Notes: a model not told the origin generated them from the letters alone. Shown: positions 1 through 9,775, numbered from the stretch's first letter. The stretch: DNA of 64,000 nt from Sphaerothrix gracilis (GCF_030405905.1 NZ_JASATW010000001.1:124001-188000); one strand, 5' to 3'. A program made the numbers and translations.

Positions 1-3000
1 AGTTTCGCTGACGCGGTTGGACAACGGCGGGCTGATCTGCGTGGTACGCGATGTCAGCGATCGCAAGCGTCAGGAACAGGCACTGCGCCTGATTGTTGAG
101 GGCACAGCCGCTAAAACAGGGGATGAGTTTTTTCAAGCCTGCGCTCGCTATCTGGCTGACGTGATGCAGACTCAGCACACGCTGATTGCAGAAAAGCTGG
201 ATGCCTCGGTGAAGCGATGTCGGATCCTAGCCGTTTGGAACGACTTTGGTTTTCATGCAGGCGAAATTTATGATCTCAGCGAAACCCCCTGCGATCGCGT
301 CTTGCAGGGTGAGCTTTGCTATTTTGCCGAAGATACTAAGGGAGCGTTTCCAGCAGATGAACCGCTACAGGCTTCAACGATTGAGAGCTATTTGGGCATT
401 CCCATGCGGGGGGCGGCAGGGCAAATCTTAGGCCACATTGCCGTTATGGACGATCAGCCGATGCGGCCTAATCCTCAGCGGGAACTCATTCTGCGGATCT
501 TTGCGGCTAGGGCGGGGGCTGAGCTAGAACGGCTGCGGGCAGAAGCACATCTGCGACAGCAGCAGGATATTTTGCGGCTGGTCATTGACGCGGTGCCCAA
601 TCGCATTTTTGTCAAGGATTGGCAAGGCCGCTATCTAATTGCCAATCAGGCGGCGGCTGAGTTTTATGGTCAATCGGCTGATCAGGTAATCGGCAAGCGA
701 GATACCGATTTACATCCTTCCCCTGCTGCGGCAGCTCAGTTTGTAGCTGAGAATCGACGCGTGATTGCAACAGGCCAAGATCTCTTCATTCCGGAAGAGA
801 AAGTTGCTCTAGACACAGAATCGAATGAGTGGCTGCAGTGGCAAAAGCGGCGCATTCGGCTACCAGGTCGCTCAGACTACTGCGTACTAGGGGTAGGTGT
901 CAGCATTACAGAGCGTAAGCGCATAGAAGCGGCGCTGCAGGAAAGCGAAGCCAAATTTCGCCAGATTGCGGATAATATCCGCGAGGTTTTCTTTCTGTTT
1001 ACGCCAGATGGGACAGAGATTCTCTACATCAGCCCTGCTTTTGAAACCGTCTGGGGGCGAAGCTGCCAGGAAGTGCAGGCTCAAACGGCTGAAAATGACC
1101 TTTGGATGACCTGGATTTATGCGGCAGACCGCGATCGCGTCCGTACCAGCGTTCGCAATAGTCTGCATCTGGGCCAGAGCTATCAAATTGACTATCGGAT
1201 TGTCCGGCCCGATGATTCAATCCGCTGGGTGCGAGAAAGCGCCTCACCCATTCGCAACTCGCAGGGCGACATCTATCGCTACGGCGGACTGGCTGAAGAT
1301 ATCACGGAGCAAAAGCAGGCTGAAGAAGCGCTACGCCGCAGTGAACTCAAGTTTCGCAACATTTTTGAAAATTCCTACGTGGGTATCTTTCGCTCCCGTC
1401 TGACCGACGGCCTGATTCTAGAGGCGAATCAGCGCTGCGCTGAAATTGTAGGCTATGCCTCCCCCAACGAAATGGTCGGAAAACGCTTTACCCGCGACTT
1501 CTATGTCGATGTGGCAGATCGAGAGCCGCTGGTGGAGCAGCTGATCAAGTACGGCAAAATTAGCAACTATGAGACTCGCTTTCGCCACCGCGACGGCTCA
1601 ATCCACTGGGGCCTTTATTCCATGCGGCTGAATTTAGAGGAAAACTGCATTGAAGTGGTGCTGGCAGACATTAGCGATCGCAAGCAGGCAGAGGCTGAAC
1701 TGCAGCAGGCTAAAGAAGCCGCTGAAGCCGCCAACCGAGCCAAAAGCATTTTTTTGGCCAACATGAGCCACGAACTGCGTACCCCCATGAACGCTATCTT
1801 AGGCTTTGCCCAACTGATGGAGCGCGATGATTCCCTCAGCCTGCGCCAGCGAGAATCGCTAGCCATCATTAACCGCAGCGGCGAGCACCTGCTGGATTTG
1901 ATCAACGACGTTTTGGAAATGTCGAAAATTGAGGCAGGCCGTACCACCCTAAACGCAGATCCCTTCAACTTGCATCAGCTTCTGCAAACCCTCCAGGAAA
2001 TGTTTCAGTTCCGCGCCGAGGCCAAGCAGCTCACCCTCCAAGTCCACATCGCGCCTGACGTGCCCCAGTGCATTGCCACCGACGAAGGCAAACTGCGTCA
2101 GGTTTTGATTAATCTGCTGGGCAATGCGATCAAGTTTACGCAACAGGGCGGGATAGAGGTGCGGGTACGGATCGCAAATCGAGACGGTAGAGGACAGAAA
2201 ATAACGCTGCGCTTTGAAGTCACTGACACTGGCCCCGGCATTGCAGCAGCGGATTTGGACAAGATTTTTCAGCCGTTTGTGCAGACCGCGCGGGGGGTGC
2301 AAGCCGGGGGCGGTACGGGGCTGGGGTTGGCTATCAGCCGCCAGTTTACTCAGCTCTTGGGCGGCGATATTGCCATTGATACAGAGCTAGGCCGGGGATC
2401 GACCTTTGGCTTTGAAATTGCAGCCGCGATCGCTCTAGAGTCCTCTGCGTCAGCGCCCTACCGTCGAGTTTTGCGGCTGCTACCGGAACAGCCTACCTGC
2501 CGCGTACTGGTAGTTGACGATCAGCCGGAGAATCGGATGCCGCTGATGCAGCTTTTGATCTCAGCCGGATTTGCCACGCGGGCGGCGGCGCAGGGAGAAG
2601 ACGCGATCGCCCTCTGGCGAACCTGGCAGCCGCACCTAATTTGGATGGATATGCGGATGCCCGTGATGGATGGCTACGAAGCCACCCGCCAGATTCGGCA
2701 GTTGGAACAAACCCGGCAAAGCGATCGCACAAACGCCGACTTTCGTTCTGATTCCCGCCCTTTTCCCGCCGCCACTAAAATCATCGCCATTACCGCCACC
2801 GCCTTTGACGAACAGCAGACGCAAATATTTGAAGCGGGCTGTGATGACTTCGTGCCCAAGCCATTTCGGGAAGACGTGATTTTCAACAAGATGGCTGAGC
2901 ATTTAGGCGTGCAGTATCTCTATGCTGAGACGGCTCGCTCGGTTTCTCTTTCGCCCCAAGCGATCGCCCAGCGCTATCGACTTAGCCCGGAAAGCCTGGC

Positions 3001-3187
3001 TCAGCAGATGCCAGCCACCTGGATCGCAGACCTGAACCGCGCCGCTGTTCGGGTAGACGGAGATTTAATCAATCAGCTAATTGAGCAGATCCCGGCCGAG
3101 CAGACAGCACTCAGTACGGCCTTGAGAACCCTAGCTCAAAACTACGGCTTTGACGAGATTGCTGAACTTACCCAGTCCCCTGATTAG
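1..3187 (+). CDS. Hybrid sensor histidine kinase (PAS-GAF-PAS-PAS-PAS-HisKA-HATPase-REC), 5' end missing
   Basis: The frame is open to the left edge, so the gene starts outside the window; the TTG at 17 is not a credible start. The visible part opens with the tail of a PAS domain (VVRDVSDRK). Counting from position 17, a GAF domain follows at about residues 28-180, then three PAS domains (about 185-305, 310-435, 440-560). The HisKA H-box is NMSHELRTP with the phospho-acceptor at H585. The N-box is LLGNAIKFT, with ATP-lid motifs DTGPGIA and GGGTGLGLA. A receiver domain follows, with the phospho-acceptor at D878 in WMDMRMPVMDG. The last ~100 residues are helical and also end the kinase at 4680. 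No membrane segment is visible, so what is seen looks cytoplasmic. A lipoprotein gene starts 34 bp downstream, which suggests one transcript. The signal sensed is unknown. Confidence 0.93.
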   Translation, partial: VSLTRLDNGGLICVVRDVSDRKRQEQALRLIVEGTAAKTGDEFFQACARYLADVMQTQHTLIAEKLDASVKRCRILAVWNDFGFHAGEIYDLSETPCDRVLQGELCYFAEDTKGAFPADEPLQASTIESYLGIPMRGAAGQILGHIAVMDDQPMRPNPQRELILRIFAARAGAELERLRAEAHLRQQQDILRLVIDAVPNRIFVKDWQGRYLIANQAAAEFYGQSADQVIGKRDTDLHPSPAAAAQFVAENRRVIATGQDLFIPEEKVALDTESNEWLQWQKRRIRLPGRSDYCVLGVGVSITERKRIEAALQESEAKFRQIADNIREVFFLFTPDGTEILYISPAFETVWGRSCQEVQAQTAENDLWMTWIYAADRDRVRTSVRNSLHLGQSYQIDYRIVRPDDSIRWVRESASPIRNSQGDIYRYGGLAEDITEQKQAEEALRRSELKFRNIFENSYVGIFRSRLTDGLILEANQRCAEIVGYASPNEMVGKRFTRDFYVDVADREPLVEQLIKYGKISNYETRFRHRDGSIHWGLYSMRLNLEENCIEVVLADISDRKQAEAELQQAKEAAEAANRAKSIFLANMSHELRTPMNAILGFAQLMERDDSLSLRQRESLAIINRSGEHLLDLINDVLEMSKIEAGRTTLNADPFNLHQLLQTLQEMFQFRAEAKQLTLQVHIAPDVPQCIATDEGKLRQVLINLLGNAIKFTQQGGIEVRVRIANRDGRGQKITLRFEVTDTGPGIAAADLDKIFQPFVQTARGVQAGGGTGLGLAISRQFTQLLGGDIAIDTELGRGSTFGFEIAAAIALESSASAPYRRVLRLLPEQPTCRVLVVDDQPENRMPLMQLLISAGFATRAAAQGEDAIALWRTWQPHLIWMDMRMPVMDGYEATRQIRQLEQTRQSDRTNADFRSDSRPFPAATKIIAITATAFDEQQTQIFEAGCDDFVPKPFREDVIFNKMAEHLGVQYLYAETARSVSLSPQAIAQRYRLSPESLAQQMPATWIADLNRAAVRVDGDLINQLIEQIPAEQTALSTALRTLAQNYGFDEIAELTQSPD

Positions 3188-3221
3188 TGTCGTCGTCAGC
3201 AGGTCAACGCAGGTCAACACC

Positions 3222-4655
3222 ATGAACAGTCAGCGACAATTACAACCTCCGCTTGCACACCCCAACTCGATCTATCGGCTAGGACTGCGAGCTGTCACAG
3301 CGTTTCTGATGGGGGCCGGGGCGATCGCCTGCGGCTCATCCGCCCAAGTGCCCACAGCGGATCAGGCACCAGCAAACAGCGAGCAGACAACAGGGGAGCT
3401 GACGATTTTGTGGGATAAGGGCTATGTGATTGAGGAAGACGAAGCAATTGAAAAAGTTGTCCGCGACTGGGCAGCCCAGACCGGGGTGGATGTTAACCTG
3501 TCGTTTTACAATTCGGCGGAGATTGCGCCTAAAACTTTGCGATCGCGGCAGGCAGGCAATCCGCCAGATATCTTGCTTTCTGTAAAATCGGCCTATCCTA
3601 TCTCCGACTGGCAAGGCAAGCTTGCCGACGTATCCGAGGTGATTCTACCGATGCGGCAGAGCTACTCAGCAGATGCGCTGGCAGCCGCCAAGATGTTTGG
3701 GGTGAAGGTACCCGATCGGGAATATTACGGCGTGCCCGTGAATCAGTCGTCTATGCATGTCCACTACTGGCAGGATCTGCTGGCTGAGGTCGGATTTACG
3801 CCCGCCGATATTCCCAAAGACTGGGACAGCTTTTGGACTTTCTGGCAAACGGTGCAGACCCGGCTACGGGCCAGTCAAAACCGGGATATCTACGGTTTGG
3901 GGCTGCCATTTTCGACTTCAGCCGCCGATACCTATCAAATTTTTGAGCAGGTGTTGCGAGCCTACGACGTGCAGCTTTTAAATCAAGCGGGGCAGCTACA
4001 GGTCAGCGATCCGGCTGTGCGCCAGGGCATTATCGACAGCCTCAACTGGTACGCCCAGTTTTACCGCCAGGGCACTGTGCCACCAGCCGCCGTCAGTTGG
4101 CTAGACTCGGACAATAACCGGGCTTTTCTCAACCGCGATGTGGTGATGACGCTCAACCCAACCCTGTCGATTCCGGCAGCGGTGCGCAATGATGCCGACA
4201 CCTACTTCAACCAGCTTGGCACCCTCGAACTGCCTAATAAACCCGACGGTGAGCCTTTAGATCATCTAGTTGTAGTCCGCAAAGCGATCGTCTTTAATGA
4301 TGCGCTTAACCAGGCTGCTGCTAAAGACTTTTTGGCTTATCTAATCCAGCCAGAGGTGCTAAATACCTTTCTAAAAAGCAGCTACGGTCGTTTCTCTCCG
4401 CCAACTAACGCGATCGCTCAAGACGCGTTCTGGCTAGACCCGGCAGATCCGCACATTTCCACCGTCAATCGTACGCTGACTGCAGGGCGGGTGCAGGTTT
4501 TAGAAAACGTGCAGAATCCGGCCTATGGCGTTTTTTTAGAAGAGAATGTCTGGGGTCAGGTGTTAGAGCAGATGGTAACAGAAGACCTAGGGGCCGAACA
4601 GGCAGCAGACCGAGCGATCGCCCGGCTGCAGGAAATTTTTGCGAATTGGCAATAG
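3222..4655 (+). CDS. Extracellular solute-binding lipoprotein, family 1 (ABC sugar-binding type)
   Basis: Predicted periplasmic binding protein of 477 residues. The start is placed at the ATG at 3222, because the longer frame from 3150 would overlap the upstream kinase and put a non-signal stretch first. Near residues 21-40 there is a hydrophobic segment ending in GAIACGSS, which reads as a lipoprotein signal with Cys as the anchoring residue. The body has family 1 character: an early ELTILWDKG strand, NPPDILLS, YYGVPVNQSS, PKDWDSFWTFW, and a late region of helices and conserved aromatic residues. Proteins of this family usually deliver sugars to ABC permeases, but no permease or ATPase gene lies nearby. 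It sits 34 bp after one hybrid kinase and 24 bp before another, so a role as a sensory receptor is inferred. The ligand is unknown. Confidence 0.88.
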   Translation: MNSQRQLQPPLAHPNSIYRLGLRAVTAFLMGAGAIACGSSAQVPTADQAPANSEQTTGELTILWDKGYVIEEDEAIEKVVRDWAAQTGVDVNLSFYNSAEIAPKTLRSRQAGNPPDILLSVKSAYPISDWQGKLADVSEVILPMRQSYSADALAAAKMFGVKVPDREYYGVPVNQSSMHVHYWQDLLAEVGFTPADIPKDWDSFWTFWQTVQTRLRASQNRDIYGLGLPFSTSAADTYQIFEQVLRAYDVQLLNQAGQLQVSDPAVRQGIIDSLNWYAQFYRQGTVPPAAVSWLDSDNNRAFLNRDVVMTLNPTLSIPAAVRNDADTYFNQLGTLELPNKPDGEPLDHLVVVRKAIVFNDALNQAAAKDFLAYLIQPEVLNTFLKSSYGRFSPPTNAIAQDAFWLDPADPHISTVNRTLTAGRVQVLENVQNPAYGVFLEENVWGQVLEQMVTEDLGAEQAADRAIARLQEIFANWQ

Positions 4656-4679
4656 CCAGCTTAGGACGCAAGCACGCTT

Positions 4680-7292
4680 ATGAGACTTTGGCAGACCAGT
4701 AGTTTTACCACCCGCGTGGCCAGCGCCTTTTTATTGCTGTCTTTGCTGAGCGTCGCCGGGGTGGGGGGAATTGCCTTTGTGCGGGCACGGACTGCCTTAG
4801 AGCGGGCCGCTTACGACCGTCTCAGCGTTGCCGCCACTCTGAAAGAACAAGAAATTGCCCGCTGGTTTGAAGCCTGCGAGCGAGACTTTTTGATGATCCG
4901 CCAATTTCCCGATATCCAGAAAAATTTGCAGCAAATCCTAACCCATCAGCCCGATAGTCCGGCTTATGAGCAAGCCTATGCAGACTTGCAGCGCTACTTT
5001 AACGAATACGCCCACATCAAGCCTAAATTTGCTGAGATTTTCCTGCTTGATCGCAGCAATCGCATCATTCTCTCTACAAATCAGTCCCATGAAGGCCAGT
5101 ATGAAATCGCCACCAACCTGACCTATTTTGAAACCGTGCAGCCGGGAGAAGCCTTTACCCCCGTTTTTTACATCTCAGGCAAAACCGGAAAACCCGCCAT
5201 TACCTATGCCGCGCCTATTCGAGACAGCAACGGTCAGCGTCAAGGCGTCATCTTGGCAGATTTGAACTTAGGCCGCATTGACCAAATTATCAGTGAGCGG
5301 ACAGGGCTAGGTGAAACCGGCGAAACCTATGTCGTTGGCTCCCTCAGCAACCGCAACTCTTTCATTTCCAAAGCTACTGCTGACGCACAAGAGCTAGAAA
5401 ACCTCAGCAGTCAGGGGATTAACCAGGCGATGCAGGGCATCAGCGGAGCCGATCTCTACCTCAACTATGTCAAGGTGCCAGTCATTGGCGTCTATCGCTG
5501 GCTGGACAGTCAAAATATTGCCCTGCTCGTAGAAATGAGTCAGGAAGAAGCCCTGTCTAGCCCGGCGCGTCAGCTCGCCTTCACAATCATGATTGTGGGG
5601 CTAGGCTCAGCCGGGATCTTGCTGGCCGGTGTGAGTCAGCTCGCCAGACAGCTTAAGCGATCGCGCGAACAGCTTGAAGATTACAGTCATCAGCTAGAGA
5701 AAAAAGCGGAAGAAGCCAGCACCGCTAATCAGGCCAAAAGCCAGTTTTTAGCCAACATGAGCCACGAGCTAAGGACGCCCCTGAACGCAATTCTGGGGTT
5801 TTCTCAGCTTATGACCCGCGATCCCAGCATTGACGAGGCTCAGCTAGAAAACCTCAGCATCATTAGTCGCAGCGGCGAACATTTGCTAACGCTGATTGAC
5901 GACGTTCTCTCCATGTCCAAGATTGAAGCAGGCTTAACGACGCTGCACCTCACCAGCTTTGACTTCTACAGTCTCTTAGAGTCGCTGGAGATCATGTTGC
6001 GGGTTAAAGCCGATGCCCAAGGATTACAGCTTGTCTTTCAGCGATCGCCCGACGTGCCCCGCTATGTCAAAACTGATGAAGGCAAGCTGCGTCAGGTGTT
6101 GATTAACCTGATTGGCAACGCAATTAAGTTTACGCCGAAGGGGCGGGTGGAGCTGAGGGTGAGCTGCGTTGAAAGCAGGACAGCGCAGGCGGATGAGGCA
6201 GATAGAGCAATTGAGGAGGAGAGGGCCACTCAGGCAAGTCACAAACAGGGCTGCCCGACTCATCACTTGCCGCTTACCACTCACCACTCGCCTCCCCCTC
6301 TTCTCACCCGCTGCCGTCTTCACTTTGAAGTTGCTGATACGGGTCCTGGCATTGCGGCTGAAGAGCTAGCGGAACTGTTCAATCCCTTTGTCCAAACGGC
6401 TACCGGGCAGAAATCACAGCAGGGAACTGGCTTGGGTCTGTCTATTAGCCGCAGCTTTGTGCGGCTGATGGGGGGAGACATCACTGTAAATAGCGTCTTG
6501 GCTCAGGGTTCCGTTTTTGCTTTCGATATCGATACCTGCCTAGCCCAAACGGCTGAGGTGCAGCAGCGATCGCCCCATCGCCGCATGATTGGGCTAGCTC
6601 CCAACCAGCCCGCCTATCGGCTGCTGATTGTGGAAGATCGCTGGGAGAATCGTCAGCTCCTGCTGAAAATGCTGCAGCCTTTGGGCTTTGAAATCTGCGA
6701 GGCCGTCAACGGTCAGGAAGGCTTAGATCTTTGGACCATCTGGCAGCCCCATCTAATCTGGATGGACATGCGAATGCCCGTGCTGGATGGCTATCAGGCA
6801 ACGCGGCAGATTCGTGAGATTGAACAGCAAACAGATCGCCCGCACACCAGAATTATTGCTATCACTGCCAGCGCCTTTGAAGAACAGCAGACCCAAATAT
6901 TTGAGGCGGGCTGCGATGACTTTGTGCGCAAGCCATTTCGGGAAGAGGTGATTTTCAACAAGCTGGCCCAGCATCTAGGCGTTCAGTTTGTCTATGAATC
7001 TTCCCTGCCTGCCTCTCCGCTTTCTCCGCCTGCCATCGCTGCGCCGTCTGTAACGCTGATAGCTGAGCAGCTAGCAGAAATGCCCCAGTCCTGGATTGAT
7101 AAGCTCTATGCTGCAGCCGTGAGCGTAGACGCAGACTGGATTAATCAGCTTGCCGCCCAAATTCCAGATGACTGCACTGATCTAGCCCAGCAGCTAAATG
7201 ATCTGCTCCACCGTTTTGACTTCGACACCCTGATTGAATTAACCCAAGCCAAGGCTGATGCTAGCGTCCTCCATGAACACTCCCAAAGCTGA
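4680..7292 (+). CDS. Membrane hybrid histidine kinase with periplasmic Cache-like sensor and receiver domain
   Basis: 870 residues. One membrane segment lies at about residues 13-33. A periplasmic Cache-like sensor follows (about 40-290; motifs KFAEIFLLDRSNRIILSTN and GKTGKPAITYAAPI), then a second membrane segment at about 298-318. The H-box is NMSHELRTP with H362, the N-box LIGNAIKFT, and the ATP motifs DTGPGIA and GTGLGLS. The receiver domain has D696 in WMDMRMPVLDG. The ATPase and receiver parts are close paralogues of the kinase ending at 3187, including the helical tail. Unlike that paralogue, it carries about 38 extra residues between the N-box and DTGPGIA, rich in His, Pro and Thr, encoded by a short-repeat-like tract (6258-6292). 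It follows the solute-binding lipoprotein by 24 bp and overlaps the next gene by 20 bp, so the three are probably co-expressed. Confidence 0.93.
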   Translation: MRLWQTSSFTTRVASAFLLLSLLSVAGVGGIAFVRARTALERAAYDRLSVAATLKEQEIARWFEACERDFLMIRQFPDIQKNLQQILTHQPDSPAYEQAYADLQRYFNEYAHIKPKFAEIFLLDRSNRIILSTNQSHEGQYEIATNLTYFETVQPGEAFTPVFYISGKTGKPAITYAAPIRDSNGQRQGVILADLNLGRIDQIISERTGLGETGETYVVGSLSNRNSFISKATADAQELENLSSQGINQAMQGISGADLYLNYVKVPVIGVYRWLDSQNIALLVEMSQEEALSSPARQLAFTIMIVGLGSAGILLAGVSQLARQLKRSREQLEDYSHQLEKKAEEASTANQAKSQFLANMSHELRTPLNAILGFSQLMTRDPSIDEAQLENLSIISRSGEHLLTLIDDVLSMSKIEAGLTTLHLTSFDFYSLLESLEIMLRVKADAQGLQLVFQRSPDVPRYVKTDEGKLRQVLINLIGNAIKFTPKGRVELRVSCVESRTAQADEADRAIEEERATQASHKQGCPTHHLPLTTHHSPPPLLTRCRLHFEVADTGPGIAAEELAELFNPFVQTATGQKSQQGTGLGLSISRSFVRLMGGDITVNSVLAQGSVFAFDIDTCLAQTAEVQQRSPHRRMIGLAPNQPAYRLLIVEDRWENRQLLLKMLQPLGFEICEAVNGQEGLDLWTIWQPHLIWMDMRMPVLDGYQATRQIREIEQQTDRPHTRIIAITASAFEEQQTQIFEAGCDDFVRKPFREEVIFNKLAQHLGVQFVYESSLPASPLSPPAIAAPSVTLIAEQLAEMPQSWIDKLYAAAVSVDADWINQLAAQIPDDCTDLAQQLNDLLHRFDFDTLIELTQAKADASVLHEHSQS
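6258..6292 (+). repeat. Degenerate heptamer-like repeat tract inside a kinase gene
   Basis: The DNA reads as imperfect repeats around the unit ACTCACC (for example TTACCACTCACCACTCGCC), encoding a His/Thr/Pro-rich stretch. The paralogous kinase ending at 3187 lacks it, and the reading frame is kept. It resembles the short tandemly repeated sequences described in cyanobacterial genomes. The family assignment is by eye. Confidence 0.5.
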
Positions 7293-8769
7293 CATTCTAG
7301 TTATTGATGACACACCTGAGAACCTACACCTTCTCTCTGACATGCTGACCCAGCAAGGTTACAAAGTCCGCAGCGTCACTAAAGGCGCGACCGGGGTGCG
7401 AGGGGCGATCGCCGCCCCGCCCGATCTGGTTTTACTCGATGTCAACATGCCACAGATGAATGGCTATGAGGTGTGCCAGCAGCTCAAGGAAAGCGATCGC
7501 ACTCAGGCCATCCCCATCATTTTTATCAGCGCCCTAGGAGACGTGCTAGATAAGGTCAAGGCTTTCTCTGTCGGCGGCGTAGACTACATCACCAAGCCTT
7601 TCCAGGTGGAAGAAGTGTTGGCCCGCATCGAAACCCACCTGACTATCTGCCGTCTACAAAAGCAGCTCCAAAGCCGCAACCAGCAGCTACAGCAGGAAAT
7701 GCAGGAGCGCCACCAGGCTGAAGAGAAGTTCACTAAAGCATTTCGGGCTAGCCCTAGTCCGGTTGCCATTACAACCCTGAGCGATAACCGCTTCGTGGAA
7801 GTCAATCCCAGCTTTGTTACCCTAAGCGGTTACAACAGAGAAGATATTTTAGGCCAGACCCCTGCCAGTTTGGGGCTGGGATTTCGCTCAGCAGCCTATG
7901 AGCAAGCCGTACAGACGCTTTTGACAACGGGATCTTTTTGCAACCAAGAATTTGAATTCTATACCCAGGGCGATCGCTGCCGCACCGTACTCCTCTCGCT
8001 CGATCGCATCAACCTGACTGGCACACCCTGCATTTTACAAATCATCAATGACATCACAGAGCGCAAGCGTCTAGAAAACGAGTTTATTGCTCTAGTGAGC
8101 CATGAGCTTCGCACCCCCATGAGTTCAATTATTGGTGCCTTAGACATTTTGAGTACCGGTCAGCTCGGTGAGCTGCAGGAGCAGGGCAAGCAGGTGCTTA
8201 AAATGGCCACAACAAATACTGAAAGACTCATGCGCCTCGTCAATGACATTCTCGACCTAGAACGGATGAAGTCCGGCAAAATCAACATGCACAAAAGCCA
8301 TTGCCAGATTGCCGAGCTATTAGCTCAGGCGGCAGAAGCGATGCAGGCAATGGCGCAAAAGTCGCAGGTGAGCTTAGTCATCAATACCGTAGCGGCTCAA
8401 ATCTGGGCCGATCCCGATCGCATTCTACAAACCCTCACTAACCTGCTTAGCAATGCAATCAAGTTTTCTAAACCGGGCGGAACCGTGTGGCTAGAGGCGC
8501 AGTCCCTCACCTGCTCTCAGCTTCTTATCACCGTCCGCGATGAAGGCCGGGGCATTCCTGAAGACAAGCTACAGAGTATCTTTGAACGATTTCAGCAGGT
8601 AGATGCCTCCGACTCGCGCCAAAAAGGCGGTACCGGGTTGGGCCTGGCCATCTGTCGCAACATCATAGAGCAGCATGACGGACGCATCTGGGCTGAGAGG
8701 GCAGCCGGTGCGGGGAGCGTGTTTAAAGTATCGCTACCCTCAGCCATAGCTCAGCCGCAATCAGGCTAG
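7273..8769 (+). CDS. Response regulator-PAS-histidine kinase
   Basis: 498 residues from the ATG at 7273; an ATG at 7258 would add five residues, and both overlap the upstream kinase. An N-terminal receiver domain (about 1-125) has acidic residues in VIDDTPEN, phospho-acceptor D56 in LLDVNMPQMNG, and the conserved Lys in YITKPF. A coiled coil follows, then a PAS domain (about 155-265, SPSPVAITTL... to DITERK). The HisKA H-box is LVSHELRTPMSS with H277, then N-box LLSNAIKFS and ATP motifs DEGRGIPE and GGTGLGLAI. There are no membrane segments, so it is cytoplasmic. An input receiver joined to a kinase suits a phosphorelay in which the upstream kinases phosphorylate this one. That wiring is inferred from the overlap and order. 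Confidence 0.92.
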   Translation: MNTPKADILVIDDTPENLHLLSDMLTQQGYKVRSVTKGATGVRGAIAAPPDLVLLDVNMPQMNGYEVCQQLKESDRTQAIPIIFISALGDVLDKVKAFSVGGVDYITKPFQVEEVLARIETHLTICRLQKQLQSRNQQLQQEMQERHQAEEKFTKAFRASPSPVAITTLSDNRFVEVNPSFVTLSGYNREDILGQTPASLGLGFRSAAYEQAVQTLLTTGSFCNQEFEFYTQGDRCRTVLLSLDRINLTGTPCILQIINDITERKRLENEFIALVSHELRTPMSSIIGALDILSTGQLGELQEQGKQVLKMATTNTERLMRLVNDILDLERMKSGKINMHKSHCQIAELLAQAAEAMQAMAQKSQVSLVINTVAAQIWADPDRILQTLTNLLSNAIKFSKPGGTVWLEAQSLTCSQLLITVRDEGRGIPEDKLQSIFERFQQVDASDSRQKGGTGLGLAICRNIIEQHDGRIWAERAAGAGSVFKVSLPSAIAQPQSG

Positions 8770-8891
8770 AACCTCAGCTAGCTGAGCTCAGCTTTCTAAG
8801 CTCTTGCTCAGAAAATCTGGCTTCAAGTTCTCTCAAAGACCTGCAGCTTGATTGTATTACTTCTATTCCTTTCAACTTCAACCTCAACTTT

Positions 8892-9269
8892 ATGGCTAAA
8901 TGCGTACTGCTCGTTGATGATGAACCCGATGTACGGGCGATCGCCCGCTTAGGCTTAGAAATGGGGGCAGGCTGGCAGGTGCTTGACGCCACTTCCGGCA
9001 AGGAGGCGCTGCGCATGGCTGCTAAGCATCAGCCCGACGTAATTTTACTAGACATGATGATGCCGGATATGGACGGGCGATCGACCCTCAAAGCGCTCAA
9101 ATCGAACGCAGTCACCCAGCAAATCCCCGTCATCTTAGTCACGGCTAAGGTACAGCAGAGCGATCAGCAAAATTTTGCCGACCTAGCCGTAGCCGCCGTT
9201 TTTGCGAAGCCGTTTCGCCCGCTACAGCTTGCCGAGCAAATTCGGCAGACGCTAGGCTGGTCGGTCTAA
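8892..9269 (+). CDS. Single-domain CheY-like response regulator
   Basis: 125 residues, a stand-alone receiver domain. It shows the acidic pair in LLVDDEPDV, phospho-acceptor D54 in ILLDMMMPDMDG, the conserved Thr in VILVTAK, and the Lys in FAKPFRP. There is no output domain, so it probably passes phosphate or acts by protein contact. It lies 122 bp after the receiver-PAS-kinase and is the likely end of the signalling run, although it may have its own promoter in the gap. Confidence 0.9.
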   Translation: MAKCVLLVDDEPDVRAIARLGLEMGAGWQVLDATSGKEALRMAAKHQPDVILLDMMMPDMDGRSTLKALKSNAVTQQIPVILVTAKVQQSDQQNFADLAVAAVFAKPFRPLQLAEQIRQTLGWSV

Positions 9270-9352
9270 ACCCACAGCCAGCAGTCTGATTCAACAGAAA
9301 CGCCGCTATATATTAGTAGACTAGCTTTGATTAGTTTCAGGACGTTGACGGT

Positions 9353-9775
9353 ATGACTCAACCAGTTGAATCACTTTTTGACGCGGGGATCAAGCGCTAT
9401 CAGGCAGGTGAACCTACAGCCGATTTAATTCCTATCTTCAAAGAAATTTGCGATCGCGCACCCAAAAATAGCGCAGCCTGGACCTGCTTGTCCTGGCTCT
9501 ATCTGCTGGCAGACAAGCCCAACTCCGCTCTAAAAGCCGCTCAAAAGGGCGTCAAGCTAGCACCTCAAGATCCTCAACCTCGCATCAATCTGGCGATCGC
9601 CATGTTGGAAACTGGCAAACCTGGCGTGCGCTCTCACGTAGAAATGGCCGGACGCGCTGTTTCAGCGATCCCAGAAATTCGTCAGGAAGTTGAGCGCAAT
9701 TTTAAAGAAGGATTAAGCCGAAAACCGGATTGGCCTAGCCTCCAACGGGTCAAAAACTGGCTATTTGAAAATTAG
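9353..9775 (+). CDS. Small TPR-like protein
   Basis: 140 residues. The centre has tetratricopeptide-like helical pairs: AAWTCLSWLYLLADKPNSAL, followed by a stretch with A-x-K-G-V-K-L-A-P-Q-D-P and then LAIAMLETGKPG. The N-terminus (DAGIKRYQAGEPTADLIPIF) looks like a further half repeat. There is no signal peptide. Such proteins act as protein-protein adaptors; the partner is unknown. It is 83 bp beyond the CheY-like gene and may or may not belong to the signalling operon. Confidence 0.75.
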   Translation: MTQPVESLFDAGIKRYQAGEPTADLIPIFKEICDRAPKNSAAWTCLSWLYLLADKPNSALKAAQKGVKLAPQDPQPRINLAIAMLETGKPGVRSHVEMAGRAVSAIPEIRQEVERNFKEGLSRKPDWPSLQRVKNWLFEN

